From positions 2,418,001 to 2,482,000 of the forward strand of contig JAEHOE010000002.1 of NCBI GenBank assembly GCA_016858145.1: DNA of 64,000 nt. The letters run 5' to 3'. This DNA comes from Edaphochlamys debaryana. Its lineage: Eukaryota; Chlorophyta; Chlorophyceae; Chlamydomonadales. The translations under genes were made by a program, and so were the position numbers. The stretch's first letter is position 1. Each line of letters opens with the position of its first letter. The notes below the pieces were generated by a model. That model saw nothing but the letters and a program-made list of their open reading frames with translations. It searched no databases and was not told where the DNA came from. Below, one piece after another: positions 1-10,841 of the stretch.

Positions 1-401
1 GCGTTGCGCGCTCAGGAGGCCTCCTCGCGCCCGTTGCAAAATGCATTTGCAAAGCCCATATCATGGCCTATTCAACGCGCCTTGCATGGGGAGCTGGCGT
101 GCAGTTTTGGGCGTATTCGTGGTCTCTTTTTTGGACGAGAGTGCTGAGAAGACCTCCAATGGCTTCAATGGCGCGCAGGCTGGGATGCAGAGCGGCGAGC
201 CAACGGTGCCCAGACGCCCGGCCCACTCGTCGCATGAGCTCATGGACACACTTGCAGCAACCTGCACCACACCTAGGGCCTTCGGAACGACACGCCCTGG
301 CCTTATCGCCTCGCGCTGATAAGTCCGTTGCGTTGCTCTCGTCCTGCCTACCCACGCTCGATGGCGCAGTCGCGCAATAGGCGAGGAGCTAGGGAAAGTG
401 C
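1..401 (+). repeat. Left terminal inverted repeat
   Basis: It pairs with 6474-6875 in inverted orientation. The outermost 50 bases are nearly identical, while substitutions and small indels accumulate inwards. Similarity ends abruptly just after the shared word AGGGAAAGTGC at 391-401. Confidence 0.85.
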
Positions 402-1157
402 TTGCAACCCGCCCGTGGTTCTCTCCCCGGCATGGCGTCTGGCCCCCTCCCCGCAAGCCCCTGTGCTGCTGTGCATGCCCCGTGCCCCGTGCCCCGCCCC
501 CGGAGGATGCGCCCGGAGCTTGGACCCAGGCTCAGCCCGAGACCATACTCAAATCCCAAGCGTGCGATTCAACGTGCGCTTGCGGGTTACGCCATGCCTG
601 TGCCCGTGCCGGAATGGCCCAGACCCTCGGCGCGACTGGAGTCCAGCTCCCAGACCAAGCTGGAACGCGTCAGCCAGCAGCGTGGGCAGGACTTGGTCTG
701 AACTCTGGTCTCCCTGGACCCCCCCAGCAGCCCTTTCTCGCCTCACCCCCCTCGTCGTGCTCGGTCCTGCCAGTCTGGGCCTGGTTGGGCCCGGGCTGGG
801 CCCAGACTGGGCGCGCCACGAGTCCGGCCCTGCGCCTCAGTTGCCGCCAAAGAACGCCCGTCGCTGCTTCGGGGACCTGCGGCTCGCAAGCGCGATGCCC
901 TGGGCGGCAGCTCACCCGGTCACCCCACCCCCCAAGCTCACCCCACCCCTGCCCACCCCACCCTCACCCCACCCCCGCCCAGCCTACCCTCGCCCCACCC
1001 CACCCTCACCCCACCCCCGCCCACCCCACCCCACCCCGCAAGCGATGCCCTGGGCGGCAGCTCACCCAGTGCCAGCCTGCGATCGGCCGGAGTGCGCCCG
1101 GACTGGCCCTGAGGTGAGGCCTCCGCATTTGACATCCATTCTCTGCTCGGCCCGTCG

Positions 1158-1217
1158 TACGGCTTCGTACGGCTCCAGTACAGCACGTACGGCTTCGTAC
1201 GGCTCCAGTACGACACG
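1158..1217. repeat. Two-copy 30-bp direct repeat inside the element
   Basis: A unit starting TACGGCTTCGTACGGC occurs at 1158 and again at 1188, and is itself partly palindromic around GTAC. A separate direct repeat of about 30 bp (GATGCCCTGGGCGGCAGCTC) lies at about 893 and 1045, flanking C-rich low-complexity DNA. Neither has a clear function. Confidence 0.6.
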
Positions 1218-4200
1218 GCCCGACAGCATGCTCCCGCGCACATTGCGCTCAGCACAGTCCGGGACAGGGCGGCGTCTAGAGACACCTTGGCACATGCTGG
1301 ACGATCGTTGGTGTGTTGAGATCCGGACCCCCGATGTGGGACTCCTTGGAGGGCGTGCTGGAATCGCCGGGATTAGGATCTAGATCTGCGCCGCCGACCA
1401 GGACCGCTGCCCTTCTGCGGTCGAACCCCCACCCCAGCCCACGCCCCCACCCCCAGATTATGCTCGCACGAAGGTCCCTATCGGCCGGGGGTCTCGGGAC
1501 GGGGGCCTGGGGCAAGGGGCCCAGACCCGGTAACCGGGTGGCCGCCGACAAGGCCAATCGTGGCCACCCCAATCACACCCGCAACTCGTGTTGATGGGGT
1601 GCGGGCCTGGTGATGTTTTAAACCCCACTTTCCCCCACCCGGCCAGGGGAAAGGTCAGTCTTAGTCAGCTGCCGTCTTCAGGCACAGAGGCGGGAAAGTG
1701 GATCGCACTCTCCCCCTCCCCAACCCTGTTTCCGCAAAGCTCAAACTTGCGTGTGCGTGCGCCTGCCCTCGAGGGTTTTCCCCTCCACAACCTTGCTTCC
1801 TGTCATTCCGACAAGACCAGCCCACGCCCACCCCAAACCCCGCATATGTGCCCCAGCGAAATGCCCTGCCGACCCCCGTCAGTGCCGACCGAGCTCTCAA
1901 CGCCCCACCCCGCACGCTCGCCCTTAAGCTGCCCTTCCCGGTCGTGACCGTGGCCTCAGCCGCCCTCCACCGAGTAACCCCTCGCCCGCCGCCATCCGCC
2001 GCCGCTCCCCACAGCGCCCGTCTACGCGCCTGTGCCTGAGTACCCCCCCGGTGCGCCCAGCCCATAACCGATGGCGGCCAACCGAACCCAAAAGCCACTG
2101 GCCCGCCCCGCCCTGCTCGCCCGCGGCCCATGCCCACCCCTGCGCTGTTGGGACCCTCGGCAGCTCCAGAGGCGTGCCGTCCCCGCGCAACGCCACGTCC
2201 CCCCTCCCCGTCGGCCCTTGCCCTGCCTATGCGCCTCTCAACTGCCGCCCAGACAGCAGCCCCCAGCGCCCTCCGCTTGCTGACCCGCGGCATTGAGAGG
2301 ACCGTCCCTCCTTCCGCTCTCTAGTCCGTACAAGATTTGCCCCCCTGTGGCCCATCCACCAGCGCCAAACCCAAGTCCCCCGGACGCCCTCCTCGCCGCC
2401 CGGAAAGCAGCCCCTTGCGGCCCGCGGCAAGGCGAGGACCCCAGTTGCCTAGGTGCATCTCTCGCACGCCCCGGACCCCCGACAGGCAGGACGTAGTCAG
2501 ATGCGTGCCCGTTGCCCCTTGTTGCCTTGCCAGGATGCGTCGAGCTTCCCTTCGGCCCCCCTGCAGGCGTTCTTCCGCCCGCCCCTTCCCGCCCCTGCCC
2601 ACAGCCCGTTGCGACAGCCCAAACCGAGTCACGCGCCCCACCCCTCGCGCCTGTTCCATGCTGCACCGTGACGCGTATCCAAGCTTTGACCCCTTCCCAC
2701 CGTGCCGACCCTGTGCCGCGCGACCCGGGCATCCTTAAGCCCAGTCCCCTGCTTGCGTGCGACCCCCTCAGCGCCCCATCCTCAGCGCCCCTGACTCTTG
2801 CTGGAGTGCAGGCCCCTGCTTGCGTGTGATCCCCTCAGCGTCCCTCCCTCCCTCCGGACACCACGTTCCACTTGCTTTGACACGGTGTCCGTCCTGCTCC
2901 CTGAGATGCCAGCCTTGCCTTCCTCCCTGCCTCCCAACCACTCGCTCCCCCCTACATCCTATCCATCCTATCCCGTTGTACCTTCACAATGCCTCCCATC
3001 CACTCGCTCCTCGCTGGCTCCTTACCAACCACGGCACTCCCAGCCCGCCCTCACCCGCACTCAGGCAAGCTGACGCGCTGGCAGCCCCCTGCTCCCCCTG
3101 CCCCCTGCTGGCAGCCCCCTGCCCCCTTAGACCCCCTGCCCCCAGCCCACAGCTCCCCCCCCTCCACCCCCAGCCCCCCAGCCGTCCACCCAGCTGCACG
3201 CCCCCACTCCACCAGCAGTGCAGAGGCAGGCTGCTTCCCATTCAACAGCATCCCCAAGGACTTGCGCGCGGTGCCTCCCTCAGTCCCTTCCCACGGGCTT
3301 AGTGCCGGGGATCCCTGCCTCGCCCCGCCCCGCCCCGCCCCGCCCATGCCACCCCACCCCACCTTCCACCCGGAAGGCCTCCCCCGCTCCCTGCCGAACA
3401 ACCCTGGCCCCCCCTAACATGCCCTCTGGTCTGTTGGTGAGCGCTGTGGTGCCCAGGGTGGAGGTCACTAGCCCTTTCTCCATCAGCGCCTTTCGCCCCC
3501 CACCCCGTGACCCTGCTGCTTGTACGGCCCTCACACACGGCACACATAACCCCCCGCCTTCCCGCCATACTGGAAACCCTCGACCTGCGAGCCGCACCCT
3601 CGCGAAACTGGCTTATCGCCCAAACCCGCCCCCATGGCTGATGACTTGGCACCCCACAACTCCCAACCGACGTGCAGACCCTGCCCAACCCCAACGTTTT
3701 CACCCCGACCATGCTCCCTTCGACCCTTCCCCCTTTTCCGACCCCGACCAGCCTGCACTTCCCAGTAACCAAACAGGCCCCTTGACCAGTTGGAGACCCC
3801 GCCCCTGGCCAGACTCACCTCCCCACCAATACCCCCTCCATCGGGCCCCGGCCTCCGGTCGGACCAGACCGGTGCCCTGCTGTCGCCCCCTGCCACTCCA
3901 AGACGGCATGCCCCTCCATACTTCCCGCCCTGTCCTCCTCCCTGCCCATGTCCTTCCCCACCCTCCACCCTCCTTGCGGCCCCGAACAACGGCCCCTTTC
4001 CCCGACACCCCTGTGCACCCCCTGTCACCCACCACTGCACCCCAAACCCTTCACCTGCCCAACCACCCACCTCAGCCCACCCACACGCCCCTCTCCCTGA
4101 CACTCACCTCAGCATGCTAGCTGCTCTCCACCGCCCCGAATCCATTCCAGATCCAAAATCAACATCTGGATCTGGATCCGGGGCGCGACGTTGCTCTCAA

Positions 4201-6473
4201 CACGCCGTCCTCATGACCCAGCCGCTCGCGCGCCCGCCCGCCTCTCCACCTGGCTCCACGTCTAGTTGTGTGGGGAGAGGAGGGATGGTGGGAGCAATGG
4301 GGTCAAGACTGAGGGGCAGCCTGGAGTTTATAGGTAGCTCCGCAGCTGGAAGAACCGAGGAGCAACACGTAACTTTCAAACTTGATGCTACTAAACGGAC
4401 GGAAGAGGAACAGGGCAAGGATGGACAACCGGGACGGCCGAAAAGAGGCGAAACGGGGGCAGCATACACGCATCCTGGCTGCTTGGACAGGTGAAGGGCT
4501 AGGCAAGTGGAAGGCAAGGGACCGCCCGGGATAGCATCAAGACACAGGTCGAACGACGGGAGAGATCGAGGGATGAGGGATGGGGGTCGCATGGGTTAGC
4601 AAGTGACCCACAGGTGTTGGAGCCTGGGGTGGGCGGTTGCGAGCTGGGCGGGTGGTAACGCACTAAGCACTACGCAGGTGTGGGGGCGCCCACCCATGGG
4701 GGTGCTGAGGGATGCATCGAGGGCAGGAGCTGGACCCCCTGCCTGAGACCAAGGGCGAGGGCGAGGGAGGGGCTGACGAGGGCAGCCTCTATCGGATGGA
4801 GCCCGGCAGGCATACTCCGGACCCCCGCCCGACCTTGAGCGCCAATCGGTGTATCTTGCCTCAGGGAAGAGGAATGGGGGCTTCAGGGAAAAGAGGGTTT
4901 TTTGGGACGAGGAGGGGGCGCATGGGCGCCAGAGGCGCAGCAGCCCAACGGCGGGGAGGCGGGGAAGGGGGCAAAGAGGGGTTGACACGGGAATCGGCGC
5001 ACGGGCATCGGCGCCAGGTCCGCCTGCCCGGGGAGCAATAGCGGGAAGGAGGGGGTCGGAGGAAACGTGCAGCTATCCCGGGGGAGGAGGGGGTGCCCCG
5101 CCCGTGACCGGTCTGGGATGGGTTCAGAACTCGCCCCGCGCAGTACTGGGAAGGGAAGCGCAGGGTGGATGGGATGTCCCCGGCACCCAGGCGTCTGAGA
5201 AGCGTGGGATTCGCGAAGGGCAATCGTTAAGCAGGTGACAGGGCTGGGATGCCCGATCACCAGGGGGAGCATGGTACGGTCTTGGAAAGGCTGGGGTGGA
5301 GAAGGTTCAGGTCTTTGCCAATGGGGAGGGGAGTTGGGTGGTCATCAAGCGATGTGGGTCGGCAGGAGAACTGACCCTGCAGGCAGCAGGGCCGGCATGC
5401 AGTGAGTTGCGTGCAGTCCGTAGCAGGAAGCAGGCGCGGAAGGGATTCCTAGATGAGGGAGGCGAGGCCGGCCTGGTAACCAGGGCGGCGAGAGAGTGCC
5501 TAACCCAGCTCGAGCACACAGGTTCAAAGAGGGGGGCCGAGGGTCAGGTGGATGAGTCAGGTGATAAAGTCAGCCAGTGAAGGCGGGTAGGCCAAGCCAG
5601 GAAAGGGAAGGACGTCTCGGGGCGCGGGGGCCTAGCTGAAGGGCTGATAGGGCTGCTGCGCGAGAGCCAGCATTCGGTCGTGTCGCTCGAGATCTGTTCC
5701 ACGCTAGGCTAGCTAGCAAACAAGGGGGGAAAGGGGAGGGGAGATGGAGGGGGTCGCGGCGGAGCTCGAGGTACGGCGCTACCCCGGTGTCAAACAGCTG
5801 AGCAAGCTGGACAGTGGGAGTCGCATGACATGAAGCACGACGCTCGGGGGGCAAGGGGCACCGGGGCAGGGCAGGGGTACCTAGCGGGGCAAGGAGTACC
5901 GGGCCGCCAAGACAGGAAAGGCAGAGCGGGGGCGGGGGTACCAAATGCGGCACGCCAGTGGGCGTGGTCGACGGAGAGGCGGTACGGCTCCACTGCTTAC
6001 CTCACGGCACAACTTGTAGCGCAGCGGTGACCCCACAGGGTGCCTAGGACTGCGCCTTGGTGTCTAGATGAGGGGCTGAAGCCGGGGTATGTAGAGGCAG
6101 CCTCGCTGCTGGGACGCCTTCTAGGCGCAGCGGCGGTCGTGGGCCTACGGCCGAGACGGATGCCGGGGGTTCTCAGGTGGGCGTCTACAAGTGACTGCGA
6201 GGAGTGGGGCAACGGGTACGAGGGACTCAGCTGTCTGGGAGGACCGAGGAGCACGACCCGAGGGAGTCAGGGGTGGAGCGACCCGGCACTGCCCCCCTGC
6301 GTGCACAACCCATCCGCACCGCCGCCGACATGGGTGGGCCAACAGCGAACAAGGCACTAGCACCAGGCGTGATCTTGGCTCCATACCTTGATAAAGGCTT
6401 GGTCGCGGCAGGAGCCCGGCGAAAGGTCGAGTGGCGCGTGGCGCGGGCCGAAACGCGGCATGCGAAAGCGCGC

Positions 6474-6875
6474 AGCACTTTCCCTAGCCTTTCGCCTGAG
6501 AGCGACTGCGCCATCGAGCGTGGGTAGGCAGGACCAGAGCGACGCAACGGACGTATCCGCGCGAGGCGATAAGGCCAGGCCGCGCGGCGTTCCGAAGGCC
6601 CTAGCTGTGGTGCAAGCTGCTGCAAGTGTGTCCATGAGGCCATGCGACAGTGGGCCGGGCGTCTGGGCACCGTTGGCTCGCTGCTCTGCATCCCAGGCTG
6701 CGCGCCATTGAAGCCATTGGAGGTCTTCTCAGCACTCTCGTCCAAAAAAGAGACCACGAATACGCCCAAACCTGCACGCCAGCTCCCCATGCAAGGCGCG
6801 TTGAATAGGCCATGATTTGGGCTTTGCAAATGCATTTTGCAACGGGCGCGAGGAGGCCTCCTGAGCGCGCAACGC
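6474..6875 (-). repeat. Right terminal inverted repeat
   Basis: It is the reverse complement of the left repeat and ends in CGCGCAACGC at 6866-6875. Beyond it the sequence is unrelated to anything visible on the left side. Confidence 0.85.
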
Positions 6876-7018
6876 CAAACCCTCCAACGCCGTACGGTTG
6901 GCCCATGGGATGGGGCGCTATTTCAGCTTGCGCGCCGCTCTCACTAAGCACACTCCAGCTCGTCGCGTAGCTGTACCCGCACCCTTCAGGTCCGGTCTTT
7001 TCACCACAACACCCAGAA

Positions 7019-8464
7019 ATGGCCTGCCTGTCGTCGATGCGCGTTAGCGCTGCTCCCCGCGTGGCCGGCTCCCGCGCCAAGGTGCGCTGCTCCTGCGACT
7101 TAGCTTATAGAGTCTGATCTGGGATCCTTGAGCACTTCCAGCAAGGCTCGGTGGCGTTCGCCTGGCTCGCGAGGCACTTCATAACAGCGCGCGCCGCTCA
7201 GGCTTATCCGCTTCGTGCGGCGCGGCGATCAGCACCCGAGCAGCGCCTTAGCCTTTGATTGTCTTCCTTCAGATCGCTGACGCTGCTCGTGCCCAAATCC
7301 TATTCCCGCAGACCGTCAAGGTCGTCGCTCGCGGCTCGTGGCGCGATGCCCCCGCCACCTCCGCCCCGGCCCGGTGAGCCTTCAAGCCTTAGTCTTAGCC
7401 ACGGGGGCCTCAGCTTGATTGGGTCTGTGGCATAGTCTGTGCACTTTTGGCCTAGCTCGATTCCGTGCATGCTTGCGATTCGCCTCGGTTCTGGCGGCAC
7501 AGCAGCCTCACCCGACCGTAGCAACGTGATCCCGTCACAACGAGCAGTCGGTTTCGCTAGATCGCGGGTCCAGATTGCGCGTACAACTTCACCCACGCAA
7601 AACGTCTTATCCTTTCGTTTGCCGCCCTTGCCTTATCCTCGCAGCCCTACCTCGGCCGGCCGCGCGAGCCCGACCCGCTCGGTCCTGCCCGCTAACTGGA
7701 AGTCCGAGCTCGAGAAGCTGCGCAGCTCGTCGGGCAACGGCAACGGTGCCGCCTCGGCCCCTGCCCCCGCTGCCTCGGCCCGCCCCACCTCCTCCCCCAA
7801 GAAGACTGCCACCCCCAGCCGCTCTTCCCTGCCCGCCAACTGGAAGCAGGAGCTGGAGAGCCTGCGCAGCTCGTCCGCCACTGGCTCTGCCAGCTCTGCC
7901 TCCCCCTCCCCCGCCCGCTCGGCCTCTTCCTCGTGGCGCGATGCCCCCTCCTCTTCCTCCTCCGTCGCCCCGGCCCGCTCCGGCTCCGCCAAGAAGCCGG
8001 TGACCCCGTCCCGCTCGTCCCTGCCCTCCAACTGGAAGCAGGAGCTGGAGAGCCTGCGCAGCCAGTCGGGCGGCTCCTCGAGCTCCTCGTCGGCCGCCGC
8101 TGCCCCGGCGCGCTCGGCCTCCGCCTCGTGGCGTGACGCCCCCGCCTCCTCCTCTTCCTCCTCCGCCGCCCCGGCCCGCTCCAGCTCGGCCAAGAAGCCG
8201 GTGACCCCGTCCCGCTCTTCCCTGCCCTCCAACTGGAAGCAGGAGCTGGAGAGCCTGCGCAGCCAGTCGGGCGGCTCCTCGAGCTCCTCGTCGGCCGCCG
8301 CCGCCCCGGCCCGCTCCAGCTCCGCCTCGTGGCGCGATGCCCCCGCCTCCTCCTCTTCCTCCTCCTCCTCGGCCTCCAAGGCCGGCTCCAACCCCTGGAC
8401 TGGCAAGAGCAAGCCCGAGATCAAGCGCACCACCCTGCCCGCTGACTGGCGCAAGTCCGCCTAA
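7019..8464 (+). CDS. EPYC1: EPYC1, intrinsically disordered Rubisco linker of the pyrenoid
   Basis: Exons 7019-7081, 7312-7373 and 7645-8464 join in phase to give 314 residues. In Chlamydomonas, EPYC1 (LCI5) binds the Rubisco small subunit through repeated helices and condenses Rubisco into the liquid pyrenoid matrix in the chloroplast. Here a transit-peptide-like N-terminus (MACLSSMRVSAAPRVAG) leads to VKVVARGSW, which matches the known mature start region. Four helices of the form NWK.EL..LRS follow with Trp at residues 60, 108, 172 and 239, and the protein ends LPADWRKSA (Trp 310). The linkers are Ser/Ala/Pro-rich and carry the recurring SWRDAP and KKPVTPSRSSLP blocks of the family. Repeats 3 and 4 are nearly identical at DNA level. 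The length fits the roughly 320 residues usual for EPYC1. The start codon is the only one that yields the transit peptide. A TGTAA signal follows at 9038. Confidence 0.96.
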
Positions 8465-9037
8465 GCGTCTCGCCACCGCCTGACGCGTGCGGACGGTCCG
8501 ATGTTGAGGCTGCTGCGCTCGCTGCTGTCTGTGATCGGAGGTCAACAATGAGGCTCGAGGCCTCGCGGAGAAGAGAGAAGCCTGGTGTGAGTTTGGAGAT
8601 AGGAGGAGCTGGGTCGCCTTGCGGCGGGCGGCAGGAGTGTCTCTGTCTGCCAGGTGCGGTTTGTCGGTGCTGCGCCTACCCAGCATGAAACCTGAGACTG
8701 CTTTGGGAGGTTTTCCTGCGGGATGATGATTGGGCCACGCGATTCGGTGCTTCGCCGACGCGATAGCATGGGTTATGTTGCTGGTTTGGCCGGTTAGGTC
8801 GGGTGCTTCGGCAGGCGAGCTGGGGGGTCCGGACGGAGCCATCCGTAGATGTGCGCGTGTTCCTTTGTTATCCGATGTGTTTGGATGGAAGGAGGATGCA
8901 TCCCTGAGTGTGAGAAGAGAATGAACCCAAGGTGTGCCCAAGGTGTCCGGTGTTGCACCTTAAGTTTTTGGCGCTTCCCTTGCGGATGTGAGAGAACCAA
9001 ACAGCCCTGAGGCGGGCCGCATGCAAACGAGCGGCTG

Positions 9038-9042
9038 TGTAA
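9038..9042 (+). terminator. TGTAA poly(A) signal, candidate for EPYC1
   Basis: TGTAA is the usual volvocine polyadenylation word. I saw no earlier copy on the plus strand after the EPYC1 stop, which would make the 3' UTR about 590 nt. Assignment is by position only. Confidence 0.5.
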
Positions 9043-9502
9043 GTTCATGGCCGGAAGGATGCGCATGTGCCCGGCTCTCTGCGCTCTTGAGATGGTCATG
9101 ACAGCAACCCTCTGCAGCTCTGTCACCCCCCAAATCTCTGTTGAGCGGCCAATGAGCAGAGATCCAGTATACCTCGTTGGCAGCCGGACAATTCGCAGCC
9201 CCGTGCAAGTGGAGGGTTCCAACCCGCCCTAAACAACTCCTGACAGCCTTCCCTGGCCTCCACTTGCTTCACGAGCTTGCTCATACCGTCCGCACATGCC
9301 CACCTTCTGCCCTCACCCCCAACTTTCATATTCCCACGCACCTGCATCAAACACCCCCCCTTTCACCCCGGCTCGCTGCACGTTGCGTTGACCCACGCCC
9401 TGTATCGACAGGGCCCCTGCATTGCCTGCGCCCCCTGCTGCCGGAAAGGAACCTGGGTCTGCACTCTGCTGGCCTGTTCTTCGCGTCACCTCGTTTGCCA
9501 GC

Positions 9503-9600
9503 TCCCCTTCCCCCTTCCCCCTTCCCCCTTCCCCCTTCCCCCTTCCCCCTTCCCCCTTCCCCTTCCCCCTTCCCCCTTCCCCCTTCCCCCCCTTCCCCCT
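9503..9600. repeat. (CCCCCTT)n heptanucleotide microsatellite
   Basis: About thirteen copies of a 7-bp pyrimidine unit with a few length variants. The bottom strand is purely purine, so it could adopt triplex or G-rich structures. Confidence 0.9.
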
Positions 9601-10841
9601 GCAGCTGCATCCCCTCCCATCATCTTCCGCGTGGACCGCTCACCTCCCATCATCTTCCGTGCTGGACAGCCTTGCTGCTCGTGCATCACATGGGGGCTAT
9701 GCCGTCTGCCCTCCGGCCCCCGGCCCTGCCCCGGCTGCCGCGGGTTGCGAAGGGCAACGGCAAGCACCTGCGTCGCCGCTTTACTCCAGCCAAGATAAAG
9801 CATGTATGCTGCACGGATGCTGTGCCCTCCACCTCATGGCCCCGGCCACCAACAGATTGAGGATGACCAACAACGCAGGGAAGGGCGTGTAGATTCCCGT
9901 TGTGTTGAGCATGAGGCCTCGAGTCCAGTCAGGTCAGCGCGAAGGGGCCTGCTGGCCCCAGCCTAGACGCGCTGCTGGGCAATGGAAGCAGCCAACCCAC
10001 ATCGAGCAGCACGAGAACCTCTCCTCGCGCACACTGCACAGACTGCCGTACAGCCGAACGCCCTCTCGCTCCTCTCCCCACGCTCGAGGGCAGGCCAGGC
10101 CATGCTCCACACAGTGACGCGTGTGGCCCGCCACCGGCCTCGTCAGGCCCTGCACGCGTGACTGGGGGCCGGGAGCCGTGCGTGCCATCGCTGCACCTTG
10201 CCTTAAGGCCTGCATGTGGGCCTGGAGCCGTGCCTGTCCAGTTGCCGGGCTCGTCAGGCCCTGCACGAGGCCAGCAGCCCATCAGCCCCATCCAGGGGTC
10301 AAAGTCCAGGTCCCACGCAACGCCTCCCCCCCCTCGCGGCCTTGCCGCGGCTGGCGACTGTGGCGAGCAAGCCCTCGTTCCAGGGCTCTTTCCATTCGCA
10401 TGTCAGCGAGTCCGCATGGTGCCGGTACCGCAGCCCGAACCGCCCGCGCTCCTACTAGGTACTAGCGCTCCTACTAGCGGCCGTCCTCCCCGTGCCTCCG
10501 TGCCTGTCGTACGCCAACCGCTCCAACCGCTTCCACCGCACCGGCCGTCCCAGGCTACGAGCTCGCATCCGTACTTGGTCTCATCTCCCCCTCTCCCCTC
10601 GGACACAGCACGGACCGCCAACACACACGACCGACCCATGCCTCTCGCTCTCGCGCCGCCAGCTAGCGAGATCATCGCTAACCCCTGGCCATCGCTCCGA
10701 GTCAGTTAGCCCCCGCTCTTTAGTCACGCATAAGCACCAAGCAACCACCCGGCGGGGCGCCTTTTCAGCTGCCACTCACACTGCTGCGATGCGGCCTCAG
10801 GCGCCCCTCCTACTAGGGCCACAGGGGACCCCCGCCGGTCC

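Larger units (their letters stand above)
1..6875. mobile_element. Large transposon-like element with long terminal inverted repeats, apparently non-autonomous
   Basis: The first about 401 bases reappear, reverse-complemented and about 90% identical, at about 6474-6875, so the segment is bounded by long terminal inverted repeats. The window starts on the left repeat, so the true left end and any target-site duplication cannot be seen. The 6-kb interior holds no ORF with a recognisable transposase, integrase, reverse transcriptase or helicase motif. Its left part (about 420-4150) is C-rich on the top strand and its right part (about 4260-6250) is G-rich, which produces many long but meaningless Pro/Arg- or Gly-rich ORFs. 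Long repeats with no coding capacity suit a non-autonomous DNA transposon or foldback element. The superfamily cannot be assigned from what is visible. The right end lies about 145 bp before the EPYC1 start codon. Confidence 0.75.
8465..10841. other. Intergenic region between EPYC1 and the SurE gene, convergent 3' ends
   Basis: This holds the EPYC1 3' UTR (to about 9060) and then about 1.8 kb without a credible gene. Contents include a pyrimidine-rich heptamer repeat at 9503-9600 and a short direct repeat of CTCCCATCATCTTCCG at about 9614 and 9645. No clear poly(A) word was found for the SurE gene on the minus strand. Confidence 0.6.

Noticed and set aside
328..5600. Many ORFs of 60-350 codons on both strands inside the large element
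   Set aside because: They are Pro/Ser/Arg- or Gly-rich translations of C- or G-skewed DNA, overlap in all frames, and show no transposase or other family motif.
7607..8941. A 444-codon minus-strand ORF and a 273-codon one antisense to EPYC1
   Set aside because: They are shadows of the GC-rich, repeat-containing EPYC1 exon; the plus-strand frame matches a known protein and its splice sites.
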